Below, piece after piece: positions 23,934 to 35,810 of a stretch of 64,000 nucleotides of DNA. Positions within the stretch are counted from its first letter, which is position 1. Every line of letters starts with the position of its first letter. The DNA is from Adenophora triphylla var. japonica (taxonomy: Eukaryota; Streptophyta; Magnoliopsida; Asterales; Campanulaceae), in the NCBI GenBank assembly GCA_022495995.1, contig JAFEMH010000532.1:266001-330000 (forward strand), given 5' to 3'. Position numbers and translations under genes: made by a program. Under the pieces are notes generated by a model. The model was not told where the DNA came from. It did no database searches and saw nothing but the letters and a program-made list of their open reading frames with translations.

Positions 23934-24452
23934 TGTTGTGAAATTGGTGCTCCCCCGTTGCAATCAAGATAAGGAAATCAACACACCCACACGTACAAGA
24001 AAGAAACAATTACACACAAGAACACAAGAGTTGTTTACCCGGTTCATTCACCAACTCGTGAACTACGTCCGGGGGCAATTGCCAAGCCAATATGTTATTA
24101 GTCTCCTTCTAATATGTTGCTACAATGTGTTCTAGGCCGAAATTATGCTTATATAGTAATACAAGGAACCCTAATTCGAACAGGGAAGAGATTACATCAA
24201 ATTAGGAAACCAAATAAAAGACTGCTGCTGAAGATACGGACCAAGCGCGGCCGCGCAGACCCCTAGCGCGGTCGCCCTCCTTTCCAGCAACATCTACACC
24301 TTCATTTGACCTCCCAGCGCGGTCGCCATCCACCCCGAGCGCGGCCGCCCTCCTTGCCAGAAGCTCCTCCGCGATTTCTTCCTCAAGGATCTTACCACCT
24401 CCTCCGAATTAGGCTCCTCCTCTTCCTTGTAGTTTAGGATCCAATCCCAACA
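23934..24452 (-). repeat. 5' LTR of copia element B
   Basis: 519 bp, nearly identical to 22078-22592. Visible differences include a short GGGGGCAATTGCC replacement near 24072 and a few bases in the GC-rich words. Confidence 0.9.
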
Positions 24453-24618
24453 ATTTCATGAAGGAGGCTTTGGACAATGATGAATTTGAGATCTGGAGAA
24501 GTGATCCGGCTGACGATTGAGAAGACGATCACAGGAACTGCAAGTAGGTTGATGGTGATCAGGAGGAGGTAGACGATGAGTTTGCTTGATTTTTTTTGTC
24601 GTTATCGGAGTGTTTCAT

Positions 24619-25099
24619 GGCGGGAAATATGGAATGTATATCCATGCTTTGGTTGAAATTTGGATCCGCCATAGCTAGCCTAGGGGAGTTCTCTAGCTCT
24701 GGCGATCGACCATTGTTTACTGTGTGCGTGTGAGAGAGAGAAATTGGTTAAGAAAGGCGTTTTGCTTATGCTTGTATTTACTACAAATATGATAGGATAA
24801 ATTAAGTAAAACAAGCTTTGTTTTTGTTGAAAACTTCTTTTAACTACTATTTTTTTTCTTAGAGAGAAAGAGAGAGGAAGATATTGGGAAATCTAGGTGA
24901 CAGTGGTGAATGTTGGAAAATGTATTGTGTAAAGGTGGGTGGAAAATGACGAAAATGGAAATGAGTTTATGTTACAATGATATTTGTCTCTATGTGTGTA
25001 TTGGTAGTATAGTGTTTGTTGTGTTGGAGGTTTTTAGTTACCAATACTTTGGCACTATTTAAGTGATTTGTGGTTGTAATGGTGAGGTTTTGTGATCAA
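24619..25099. other. upstream flank of the LEA_2-like remnant
   Basis: No further gene is recognised. It contains short GA-rich tracts (24731-24742, 24862-24880) of the kind common in plant promoters. Confidence 0.4.
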
Positions 25100-25213
25100 T
25101 TGACCATAAAACACTAAAAACAATCGTAAACTTAACTAAAAACAATTGTGAATTCAAAACGAATGTGAACTTATTAAATATGTCAAATAATTTCATAAAG
25201 TAGCAAAAATATA

Positions 25214-25501
25214 CTCCCTCCGTCCCGCCCGAAAGAGCACAAATTTTCTTTTTGGGCGTTCCATTTGAAAGGGCACAACCCAATAATGGAAAGTTTTTTA
25301 TTACTTCTTTATTTATGGGACCCACTTGTCATACTCTCACAATAAATAACCACTAACTATTTCCTACCCCACTTTCTCTTTCCTACATCACCTTTCACTC
25401 ACAACATTTATTTCACTATACACTTTTTCTCTTTCCTACATCTCTTTTCTTAATTCTCGCGCAAGGCACAAAATTTGCCCTTTCGACTGGGACGGAGGGA
25501 G
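25214..25501. mobile_element. Stowaway MITE
   Basis: CTCCCTCCGTCCCGCC at the left, GACTGGGACGGAGGGAG at the right, TA on both sides; 288 bp. Confidence 0.88.
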
Positions 25502-26085
25502 TAGACCTTAAAAGACTAAAAACAATTGTGAACTTAACTAAAATCAACTGTAAATTAATAAATGTGTCAAATAATCTCATAAAATTGCAAAAAATAAAGG
25601 TCATAAAATACTAAAAACAATTGTGAACTTAATTGTAAACAACTGAGAACTTAATAAGTATGTCAAATAATCATATATAAGTGCAATAATATAAAAATAC
25701 AAGACTAAAAACAACAGTTAACTTAAGTAAAAACAATTGTGAACATAACAAATATGTCAAATAATCTCATAAAATTGCAAAAATAGAGGCCATAAAGGAC
25801 TAAAACAACTGTAAACTTAATAAAAAACAACAGTGAACTTAAGTAAAAACAACTGTAAACATAACAAATTGTCAAATAATCTCATAAAATTGCAAAAAAA
25901 GAGGTCATAAAGGACTAAAACAACTGTGAACTTATCAAAAAACAACAGTTAACGTAAGTAAAAACAACTGTGAACATAACAAATATGTCAAACAATCTCA
26001 TAAAATTGCAAAAATAGATGCCATAAAGACTAAAACAACTGTGAACTTAACAAAAAACAACAGTGAACTTAACAAGTAGGTCAAA

Positions 26086-26365
26086 TCTATAGTATAAATG
26101 GCAACTGCCATGAACAGTACTATGAACAGTATCAAATTAATTTTTCCCATTTTGCCCCTTAAATTCTGCCAAGGTTCTTTATTTTCAGTTTTACCCTTAA
26201 TTTTCATAATAACTTTTCCCTCCTAAAATTTGAATTATATAGTATAAATAGTGCCAAAAGTTTTTTTTTCATTTTACCCTCACTAAGTTGTTCCTTTCCC
26301 ATTTTGCCCTCTCTTTTAATTAAAAAAATATATACCACGTGTCCTCGGACACGGACTTTTACTAG
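26086..26365 (+). mobile_element. minimal 280-bp Helitron with empty-site proof
   Basis: It begins TCTATAGTATAAATGG after host A. It ends with hairpin CGTGTCC-TC-GGACACG (26338-26353), an 8-base spacer and CTAG (26362-26365) before host T. The host is a unit of the surrounding array: deleting the element restores GTCAAATAATCTCATAA, exactly as in neighbouring uninterrupted units. It encodes nothing and depends on another Helitron's Rep. Confidence 0.9.
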
Positions 26366-26770
26366 TAATCTCATAAATTGAAAAAAATAAAGGCTATAAA
26401 AATACTAAAAACAACTGTGAATTTAACTAAAACAATTGTGAATTTAACAAAAAACAACATTGAACTTAACAAATAGGTCAAATAATCTCATAAAATTGCA
26501 AAATAAAGGCTATAAAAGACTAAAAACAACTGTGAACTTAACTAAAACAACTGTGAACTTACTAAAAAATTCTGTAAATTAAGTAAATGGTAGTCATTTT
26601 CATGCAGAAATTATGAATTTAGCCAAAACAACTGTGAACTTCTCTTAATTATTATTGGAACAAATGTAAAAAAAATAACTGTGAACTTATCAAAAACAAC
26701 TCTGAACTTGTAACAACATTGAACTTAATTAAAACAACTGTGAACTTAACAAATATATCAAATTTGCTTC

Positions 26771-29572
26771 AAATTATATGTTGATGATGCTAGTTTGATT
26801 CGTTTTAACGATATGAATAATACAATGGTCTCAGAATTTTTTTTTTTTTTTTTTTTTTGAGTTCTAGATCTTAAGATATTTCATTTTAAAGTTTTGGGAG
26901 AAGAAAAAACGAAAAAGAAGGGGGAGAAAGGGACGGTCAGTCCCTTTTGACATAAAGTGCGTGGCATTAACAATGACGCGGTGGGCTTATAACCGACTTG
27001 ACCTAAGTGATAAATTCATGAAATGTGTGTTCTTGGTGGTAGTTTTCATTAGGATGAAGGACTATTTGATAATTGCCCCATTGACTTACTGCTACTAAAT
27101 GCTACTAAAGCCAAAGAATTCTAACTCAAATAGCATTCGAGTTTTCTTTCCATATGATAATTCAGAAATTCGAATTTTAACAAATATAATTTCTAACACT
27201 TTGAAGTGCCCATTTTATAATTGACGAAGTCATTTATTAATAAAAATCCTAATTTTTTAATAAATAAATAAATATTGATCCACTAAATATATACTCACTC
27301 CATATGATAACAATTTTTTTTCTCTCAAGAAAATGTCATATTTCTAAAAAAAAATTGATCTAATTTTAATATAATATAAATAATGTGCTTATAAATTAAA
27401 ATAATTTTTTAAAGTCTTAACAAATTGTTTCAAAAAAAAAAAAAATACATTAACTATAACACATAATCCCCCGTCTCACAGATAAGTTTTCATTTGCCAT
27501 TTTGATTTTTCCATTGAAAACTTTCACTTTTTAAAAGAAATTATTTATAATACTTCTTAACTAGTGAGCTTCCATGGTCATATTTGTAATAATTATTGAC
27601 TTATTATTTTCAACCTCACTTTCTCTCCTATATACTTACTGACAACACAAAAAAAAAAAAATCATTCCTAAAATAAAGGGAGACTTATAACTGAAACAAA
27701 GAGGGTATAAAATTTAATAATTATTATGAAATGGATGACAATAAAATACTCTAGTGCTCTAATGGATAAGGTCTTATAGCTGACAATTTAAATGACAAGC
27801 ATAGCAACATACAAAGATTGAATGGAAACAAATAATTTATTTTAAATAATAAACTTTTGTCCCAAACGTGACCTAATTTTTCTAGAGGGAGAAAGAAAAT
27901 GTTGAACTTAGCCACACCAAACTTTTTATGCACATAGGACAAAGTATGCTTAGCCACATCAACAACAATCCAATTAAACATACTAGAACTGCATTCCATC
28001 TCACTTCTGAATACTTTTGATGCTTTGCCCATAGCTAAAACTAAAAGGCATGTTTTACATGGGTCATATATTCATTCATTGTGTAAGAGGGTTGCTAGCT
28101 ATCACAACCTAGGCCAACTAAAACTAAGTCTCTAGGTTTGATTTCAAATGTAAAAAAGTTCCAATAATACGAAGAAAATGTAGTCATCAATTACTGCAAT
28201 TTATTAGATTTCAGATCATTTCAAAACTAAACTAAATAATCTCAATCAATAATTTATAAATATAAATATAAATATAAATATAATAATTGCATTCAGATGA
28301 TATTATACGTACAATAAAAAAATGAAAGTAATTTGTCCCCAACTTAGTCCCAAATTCAACAAACGTCAAACTTTTTCTCATTGTAATTTGAGGCCTTTCT
28401 TTTTCCTTTACTTTCTCAATCTTCCTTTTGCCAACATAAAATCCTCTATTATTTTCATATGTTTCCTCTTCTTTTTTTTTCCTTCTTTAACCTTCAATCT
28501 TATCCATTCAAACAGTATTTTTTTTAATCATGCTGATGTGTTATATGCTCCGATCCTCTTCTTAAAGAGAGTAGGAGAGAAATCAAGAAACTTTTTAGGG
28601 TAATTTTGGCATTTTTATAGTTTATAATTTATGATGCAACTCACTTTTTAAGGGTCTTTTGAATTAGTGGTAGGTCATTTTATCCTAGTGATTGGTTAAG
28701 AGGACTCCTAATCAAGTTCACGTCAGTCAATAGATGAAGGTTGTTGATGAATATTTATAGATTAAAAGCTGTTCAAAAATTGAGTACAAATCAGCTATTT
28801 CATTCGGTCTAAAATAGCTATCGTTTTAACACTTTCACAAATTAAAAAAAAAAAAAAAATACAACTAATTAATTAAAAAAGTTAAAGCACTTATCTACAA
28901 TAACTTGTCCCAAAATAATAGTTCCATTTATAGATTTTATTTGTCTCAAAAGATTGTCATATTTCCAAATTTTATCCGTTAAAATTATTGAACTTTCATA
29001 ATTGTCGAACAAAGAATAAGAGGGAGAGAAAGAGAGTTGTGACCTAATTACTAGGAAATTAATGAAGTAATAGCTGTTTTGGTCAAAGGAGACTATATAA
29101 TGATAATGAGACGGAGAGAGTATAATATTTTTTTGCAAAATTTTAATCATTCAAATTTAGACTTCCTTTAATTTCCAAAATTTCTTGTAATTATTGCTAA
29201 AAGTAAGTGATGGAGTAATAGTGAATCTATCCTTGATTTCAATCTAGCAATATTTGAAATGTGATTATGCCACTCCCTATTTTACCATCATCAAGTGGTA
29301 TCATAATTATGCTTTCAAATTGTTTAACCGATTATAGTTAGATTAAAGTACAAATTTTGAGATGTAATAAACACAATAATAATTGCATTATTGTACCAAA
29401 ATTCCCAATATCTTTAAAATTGTAAAATTTTCAATGGATTATATAATTGAGAAAATATTGACAACAATTAATAACAACATTGTTCACATCAATTCAAAAA
29501 TACAAAAATAATTGAGATTTTTCTAAAGTAACGAAAATAAAAATAAACACAAAAAAATAGATTTTTCTCAAG

Positions 29573-29577
<5 letters not shown>
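26771..29577. other. long AT-rich intergenic stretch, no supported gene
   Basis: Homopolymer runs (poly-T near 26835-26860) and an (AAATAT)n run at about 28256-28282. A 93-codon minus-strand frame (27751-28032) has ordinary amino-acid composition but no recognised family. A lone Stowaway-type right end (GAGACGGAGAGAGTA) is at about 29108-29122. Confidence 0.45.
27467..27706. mobile_element. degenerate Stowaway-like MITE
   Basis: The left CCCCCGTCTCACAGATAAG and the complement of the right end (CCCTCTTTGTTTCAGTTATAAG) are imperfect inverted repeats. No clean target duplication. Confidence 0.35.

Positions 29578-29617
<40 letters not shown>
29577..29617. repeat. (TA)n microsatellite
   Basis: About 20 uninterrupted TA units, directly abutting a Stowaway. 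Confidence 0.95.
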
Positions 29618-29618
<1 letters not shown>

Positions 29619-29900
29619 TCCTCCGTCCCACGTGAATGAATACTTATTTTCTTTTTGGACGTCCCACTGAATAGACACGCCAAAATGGAAAAGAATATTC
29701 ACTATTCCCTTCACTCATTCTCTCTCCTACTTCACTTTTACACTCACAACATTCTCTCTCCTAACTATTCCTCCCACTCATTCTCTCTCCTATTTAATTC
29801 TTCATACTCATAAACACCTCCTCCATCTATTTCTCTCTCATACTTTTTCTTAATTCACACATCCAAAAAGTTGGTGTCCATTGACATGGGACGGAGGGAG
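29618..29900. mobile_element. Stowaway MITE in a TA microsatellite
   Basis: CTCCTCCGTCCCACGTG at the left, CATGGGACGGAGGGAG at the right; 283 bp, with TA repeats on both sides. Confidence 0.88.
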
Positions 29901-29922
29901 TATATATATATATATATATATA

Positions 29923-30213
29923 GGGTTACACTCCAATGAGAACCGTTTAAAATGAGAACCGTGAGAATCACTTGTATACACTTGTATACAGTAGATGTTT
30001 AGCTACTGTATACATATACAATAGACTGTATACATATACAATAGATACTTGGCTACTGTATACAAGTGTATACGTGTGTTATACACTTGTATACGTAGAT
30101 ACTTAACTAATGTATACATATACAAATAAATTTGTATAAGTATACAGTAACTAAATATCTACTGTAAACAAGTGTATACAAGTGGTTCTCACGGTTCTCA
30201 TTTGAGCACCTAC

Positions 30214-30214
<1 letters not shown>
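29923..30214. mobile_element. MITE-like element with AATGAGAACCGT inverted ends
   Basis: The left GGGTTACACTCCAATGAGAA and the complement of the right end (GGTAGGTGCTCAAATGAGAA) are inverted. They are followed by repeated GAGAACC on both sides. The core repeats the palindrome TGTATACA many times. It sits between TA-repeat tracts, so the target duplication cannot be measured. Superfamily uncertain. Confidence 0.6.
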
Positions 30215-30248
<34 letters not shown>

Positions 30249-30461
30249 TATATACATACATATATATATATACATATATATACATATATATATATACATA
30301 TATATACATATATATATACATACATATATATATATATATACATATATATACATATATACATATACATACATATATATATATATACATATATATACATATA
30401 TATACATATATATATATATATACATATATATACATATATATATATACATATATACATATAT

Positions 30462-30522
<61 letters not shown>
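30215..30522. repeat. (ATATAC)n / (TA)n microsatellite
   Basis: About 310 bp of TATATACATA-type repeats. Open frames of alternating Tyr and Ile in all directions here are artefacts of the repeat. Confidence 0.95.
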
Positions 30523-30525
<3 letters not shown>

Positions 30526-30759
30526 CTTGAGCGATGCCCGAATGGCAAAACCTTCCATATTAATAAACTTTCATTAAAAGGCCGAAAAGTTTTCTAATGA
30601 TTTTCAATTAATAGCTCATTAGAACGGCTATTTTAGAACACACTATTTATAAAAACTCACTATCTCATACACAGAAACACTCTAGGAATGAGAGCTATTC
30701 ACTATAACTCACTGGTGTTGGATAGAGTGTTGTCAACACATGAGACAACACTGAGAGAC

Positions 30760-32290
30760 TGATGTGGTGGATGTTGTATACATTATTTCCCTCTTTTTCC
30801 TATGTATTTTCATTCATTTTGATGTACTTTGGCTAGGTTTGATGTAATTGGGGCTTTATATACCATTTGAGCTTTTATTGTAATTTGGGGGTAAAATAGT
30901 CGTACTTAGTTAGTTATTTTTCCGGATGTAATTTTGGTGCTTCAAAGTCATGCCTCGTGTATGAAAATTAATAAAGTCAAAGTCAACCGAAGCAGAGGAT
31001 AGATTCAGACTGCAAATTATGGAAGCTGATGTGTTGTTCTACATTGTTGAAAAGTCCAGGAATTGATGTGAAGAATTAAAAGACTGCAGGGACCAAACTG
31101 CAAAAGGTTGGAATTTTAGGGACCAAAGTGAAAGCAAAGAAGTTGGAAAGTGGAGTGTGCACGTGTGTGAAGAGGTTTAGGAAAGTAATTTAATTTGAAA
31201 AGGAGTACCAATCAGTATGTGATTCTAAGGAAACTGAATATTCATTCAGTTTACTAAACCAATGCATTGACCGGCGTGGACCAAGGGCCGTTGACCGTGT
31301 GCTTGAACCGAGGCTGAAGAGTTAATTGGGATTTTTAATTTCTTTTCCTTTTCCTTTTTAATTTAGAGATTAGTATTATTGGCTGGAGGAGTTTAATTGG
31401 GAAGAAAAATTCTTTTTCCTTTTTCTTTTAGGATTTAGTTATTAGTTTTAGGGAGAAGTATAAATACTCCTTTTTAACTTCAGTTTTAGGGTTCGACTTT
31501 TGACTATTATTTTTCCTAGAGAGATTTCATAGCTTTTATGGAGAACTAATTTCATTGCTTCGGATTTGAATCTTGAACCGTTTATTGAATTCAATTGAGG
31601 TATCTATTTCTTTATTCCTTAATCCCTATTCATAGTTTTACTTGCTTTAATTGCTAGATCGTTTCTAGGATTTTGAGATTTGATCACCCTCTTTTCCCTT
31701 GTAATTGATTTAATGCTTGTTTAATCTTAAGTCTGTGTCATAATAGGATTTTTCACAAGTAGCATCTTTGAGATTTATGCATGTGTCATGGTAAATTGAG
31801 AAGGGGGTAAAACTAGATTTTGTTCTATTTGCAAAAGAATAGTAAAATTCTTGATCTTAATTTCTTAAAGCTTTATCAATCAATATTGTGAATCTAGACT
31901 GTGTCAGTTAGGTTTAGTTATTGATTAGGGGAATAGGTGAGTGTGTCACTGCTTATAACCATTAATAAGGAAGAAATAGGGATTGAAATACGTCTCGGAT
32001 CAAGTGAATAGGGAGGAAGGGAAAGAAATTATACCGATGATATTGGATTGATAAACGGGGACGGAAACAAATCTGAAGTGCTTGCCTTTAATTGTTTTAC
32101 AACTTAGCTTTTAATTCCCATTTTAGGAATTTAATAAAATCAATTTTAAACCCCCAATCTTGTCAAGTGACAATTGTGCAATTAAATAACCGTTCTTCAG
32201 TGGATCGATCCTGGACTTGTCCTAGCTGCAGTTTTGTAGCCGAGTCTTGTCTTGGTAATTAATTTGTAGGCGTGCGACTTTAGCCTGTCA
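30760..32290 (+). repeat. 5' LTR of the Athila-like element
   Basis: 1531 bp, starting TGATGTGGTGG and ending GCCTGTCA. A TATA-like TATAAATACTCC is at about 31460. It matches 39354-40891 with few differences. Confidence 0.92.
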
Positions 32291-32295
32291 AATTT

Positions 32296-32313
32296 TGGCG
32301 CCGTTGCCGGGGA
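32296..32313 (+). promoter_or_regulatory. primer-binding site, tRNA-Asp type
   Basis: TGGCGCCGTTGCCGGGGA matches the complement of the plant tRNA-Asp 3' end and lies five bases after the LTR. Confidence 0.88.
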
Positions 32314-32430
32314 ACGGTGTTATTTGTTTGCACTCTTATTCTTTTCTTAATCTATTTCTTTTTCTTTTTCGTGTTTCCTGTTTAGTGAGCATTATCATTT
32401 TTTTTGTCATCTTGTGGTGTGGAACCTTTT

Positions 32431-34898
32431 ATGGTCCATACCCGTTCTGCTAATCAAGTTGTTACTCCTTTTGTTCCAGAAATTGAAAGATATTTCAGGT
32501 GCAGGAGAAATTTGCAGCGGAGCGGGATGAATAATAATAACGGCATGGGTGACAAAGATCCGGAGGTTGTGAACAATGGGGGTAATGGAAGAGGCAATAA
32601 CAACCCCCCACCTCGGACATTGAGGCAAAGGATTGCTCCGAATTGGAATGAGCAACCGCAAGTAGTGTTATTTCCTGATTTATCGGCTGGGGTTACTTTT
32701 GAGTTAAATCCGGGGTTGTTGAACCAGTTAGCCCATTTTAATGGGATACCAGGGGAGAATCCAAATCATCATATAGCTCAGTTTGTGCAGATTTGCAAGA
32801 GCATGAGGCCGGCTGCATTGCCTCTTGAGCGATTGTGCGAGGCATTACCTCTTGGCGGGAGTTGAAGAGGTATTCAGTAATGAGTTCTTCACTCCAGATC
32901 AGATCAATGTCATGAAGAGGGATATCAGCAACATGGAGCAGCGGTCCGATGAATCATTATATGACTATCACAACCGGTTCTACAAGCTTTGCAGAAGCTG
33001 TCCGTATCATGGCTTTGATGATGAGCAGCTTATTGTTTACTTTTATGGGGGATTGACTGTGCAGGACAAATGGTGGGTGGATTCTGCTTGTGGAGGTAGT
33101 ATTCTGAACAAAACTATCAGGGATGCAGAGCAGTTGATAGAGGAACTAGCCAAGAGCATAAGGACGCATGGAAGGAGGTCTAGCGTTAGACAGGTCAGTG
33201 CAGCGGGATCGAGTGATGTTACAAGCAAGTGGGAGATCGAGTTGGCGGATGTTAAGAGTCTGTTGAAGACATTAGTTTTGGGGCAACAACCTCATCCCTG
33301 CGGTATATGTAATGATGTGACTCACCCGATTGATTCTTGTCCTACTCTTCAGACGGATGTGGTGGTAGATGTCAATGCTATAGGGTTCAATCAGCAGGGT
33401 CAGAGGCCACCGCAGTTCAATTACAACGCTGCGAATAATGTTCATCCGAACCTTAGGTATGGTCCACCACAGGGACAACAAGGTTTCAGGCAGCCATTCA
33501 ATAATCAGCAGGGGTTTCAGCAGGGTCAGCAGTTTCAGGGAAATCAATATAATCAGCACAGAGCACCTATTAGACAGCAGCAGCAGCAGCAGGGACAGTC
33601 TACAGAGGACATGGTCCGGTCACTAGCGCAGAGCATGTCTACCATGAATGGAAACTTCCAAATAGCCGGCGAGGAGACTAAATCGAGCATCAGCAGTTTA
33701 GAGAGGCAAGTGAGTCAGATTGCAGAGACTGTGGTAAAAATAGAGGCTAGAGAAGCAGCAAAGACTGTGCAACCCCCAAAACAGAATGTTAGCGCAGTAT
33801 ATGTGAGGCGGAAGAAGAAAGTTGATGGACAAATGGTGCCGATAGAGGCTGAACAGAAGGTTAAAAAGAGTATTGAGCCAGAGTTGGAGGTGGAGAAGAA
33901 GGTGGAAGAGAAAACCCCTGAAGAGAAGTACATTCCACCCGTATTTCCTGTGTATGAGCCAGTTCCCCCGTTTCCGTACGCTTTAAGGGAGGACAGAAAG
34001 TCGTAGCCTGACAAGGCTATCTTTGACACATTCAAGAGGCTCGAGGTAAATATCCCATTTCTAGATCTTCTTCAGTCGGTTCCTAGGTATGCGTTATGCA
34101 CTATGAAGAGGAATCAGAAGGAGCGGAGTCAGAAAAAGGTGAAAATTTTGGAACATGTATCTGCAGTTTATCAGAAAAAGATGCCAAAGAAATGTAGTGA
34201 CCCTGGTATGTTTGTAATTCCTATCTCGTTTGGGGGAAGCAATTTACATAGAGCCATGGTTGACTTGGGGGCTTCCATTAATGTTATGCCCTATGCATTA
34301 TTTGAAGACCTTAAATTGGGTAAATTGGAGGATACTCGAGTGGTTATACAAGTTGGTGGATAAGTACAACGCATAACCCAAGGGGGTAGTGAGAGATGTT
34401 GAAGTTCGGGTTGGTGACTTGATTTTCCCGGCAGATTTTTATGTGCTTGAGATGGAGATGGATTCTGAGGCTCCCATTCTGTTGGGGAGGCCATTTATGT
34501 CTACTTCGGAAACTAAACTTGATGTGACGAAGGGCTCTTTAACCATGGAGTTTGATGGGAAAGTGGTGAGTTTTAATGTGTTCGGTGATAAGACCCTTCC
34601 CAAGAATGTGCGCAAGGTTTGTGCCATGGATTTGAGGGAGCCAATTATCAAGAATGGGGCAAAGGTAGAGAATGATGATGTTGAGTCTCCAAAAGTGAAA
34701 CCGGAGAAAAATAAGAAAGGAGAGCCACCAAGGGAGAAAAAGAAAGTGAAGTCGAAAAAGGGGAAGCTTAAATGGTCTCCAACGGGGAGGCATTTCATTG
34801 AACCGAATCATCTTTTAGAGGTAACTCAAAAAGATTACTTTCATTCCCCTTATATTGATGAGTCTTGTGTTTGTAGGGCCTCCCGTCCCATTACTTAA
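32431..34898 (+). pseudogene. Athila-like gag and aspartic protease, frameshifted
   Basis: ATG 32431 (MVHTRSANQVVTPF) starts gag. LNQLAHFNGIPGENPNHHIA and ICKSMRPAALPLERL are typical of this gag family. A frame change near 32850 leads to DISNMEQRSDESLYDYHNRF and the CCHC box CGICNDVTHPIDSC. A Gln-rich tail follows (about 33380-33600). A stop at about 34004 precedes FDTFKRLEVNIPFLD and the protease core MVDLGASINVMPYALFEDL. Another frame change near 34360 is followed by VGDLIFPADFYVLEME and APILLGRPFM. The frame ends at 34898 before any RT. It would supply particle and protease functions if intact. Confidence 0.88.
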
Positions 34899-35810
34899 TT
34901 ATTTGGAGCATGCTATGCCGGGGGCTTACCCGGCATTTGGTCTAACTAAAGACGATAAAGAAGGGCGGCTTACCGGGAGGCAACCCGGGAATTTTGTTGT
35001 TTTTATCTTTGTTTTATTTATTTTTACTAATTTATTTATGTGAAATTGGTGCTACTGAGGTATTTTGTGTTGTGGTGTTGTGCAGGAAAAAGCATGGAGA
35101 AGGAGCAATACAACCTGGGGCCTATTAAAAAAAATGGAATTTGGGAGCGTTGGCTCCAAAAGTGGGGGAGCGCCTACTCCCAATTTGTTCAAAACGATGA
35201 AAGTTGCTGGAAAAATAGGGAGCGTCCGCTCCAAAAGGGGGAGCGTCCGCTCCCCATTCTCAGAAACTGGGCAATTAAAAAAAACAAAATAAAACAAAAC
35301 AAAACTCTTCATATTCCCCAACTCCTTCTTCCTCCCCTCTCCCTCACTATTCACCTTCACCGCCATTAACACCCCTGCTCCATACCTTCCAGCCGCCATA
35401 CCTCCTTCTTTTCTTCTTCAGTTTTGTCCTTGTCCTCCCCCTCCATAAACGCCAACCATTCCCTCTCCATAACCAAATTCAGCTATACCTATTCCCCTAC
35501 TTTCTCTCTCTAAAAAAATCATCAATTTACACCCACTAAAACCCGAATTGAACAAGCCCACCATCTTTCCCTTCAATTCCGACCCATTACACACCCCATC
35601 CAACCTTCAATTGCTTTTCAAAAAAAAAAAAAACAAACAAACAATGAAAAAAAAAATTAGTAACAAATCAGGGGTCCACCTCAACTTTCACAAAGGGGGC
35701 CTAAATTCACAAACGCAAGGCGCCAGCCTCACTTAAATCAAGCGGCTGCCTCGAACTGGCTATTGGTTTAAGCAGCTGACATATTTTGTACCCCTTTCGA
35801 TTCAGGAATG
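34899..35810. other. gypsy internal untranslated region with GGAGCG words
   Basis: No RT domain is found where it would be expected. GGGAGCG and CGCTCCAAAAG or GCTCC alternate several times between 35143 and 35260. Pyrimidine-rich DNA follows to 35600. Confidence 0.6.

Larger units (their letters stand above)
22078..24452 (-). mobile_element. copia element B, young, internally deleted
   Basis: Two nearly identical LTRs (22078-22592 and 23934-24452) are flanked by ATTTC duplications (22073-22077, 24453-24457). Orientation is minus: the primer site lies beside the right-hand LTR and the purine tract beside the left-hand one. The interior is only 1.34 kb and keeps gag zinc finger plus protease; integrase, RT and RNase H are gone. 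The few LTR differences suggest a recent insertion. Confidence 0.92.
21951..24618 (-). pseudogene. LEA_2-like (NDR1/HIN1-type) gene remnant interrupted by a copia element
   Basis: On the minus strand, ATG at 24618 starts a short polar stretch. One frame change later comes a hydrophobic membrane segment (VYLLLITINLLAVPVIVFSI), then DLKFIIVQSLLHE up to 24458. After removing the copia insertion (22078-24452) and one ATTTC, the frame runs on as SSNPSLNATLNAQIAIRNHN. The run N-terminal tail, one transmembrane helix, then xRNxNYG is the pattern of plant LEA_2 or HIN1-like membrane proteins. The usual C-terminal beta domain is missing, the N-terminal frame is shifted and the reading dies near 21951. 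Identification rests on motif style only. Confidence 0.5.
25100..26770. repeat. degenerate tandem array with ACAACTGTGAACTTA units
   Basis: Units of roughly 90-110 bp repeat the words ACTAAAAACAACTGTGAACT, AATATGTCAAATAATCTCAT and AAAATTGCAAAAATAAAGGC about a dozen times with changes in order and length. It is interrupted by a Stowaway at 25214-25501 and a Helitron at 26086-26365. No coding potential. Confidence 0.8.

Noticed and set aside
25100..26770. CRISPR-like appearance of short repeated units
   Set aside because: Plant nuclear DNA; units and spacers are degenerate, irregular in length and related to each other.
27751..28032. 93-codon minus-strand frame with normal composition
   Set aside because: No recognised domain, no neighbouring exon; not enough to call a gene.
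30107..30558. Long open frames of alternating Tyr/Ile on both strands
   Set aside because: Pure translation of a TA/ATATAC microsatellite; no protein.
33272..33559. Leu-rich minus-strand frame
   Set aside because: Antisense shadow of the Athila-like gag.
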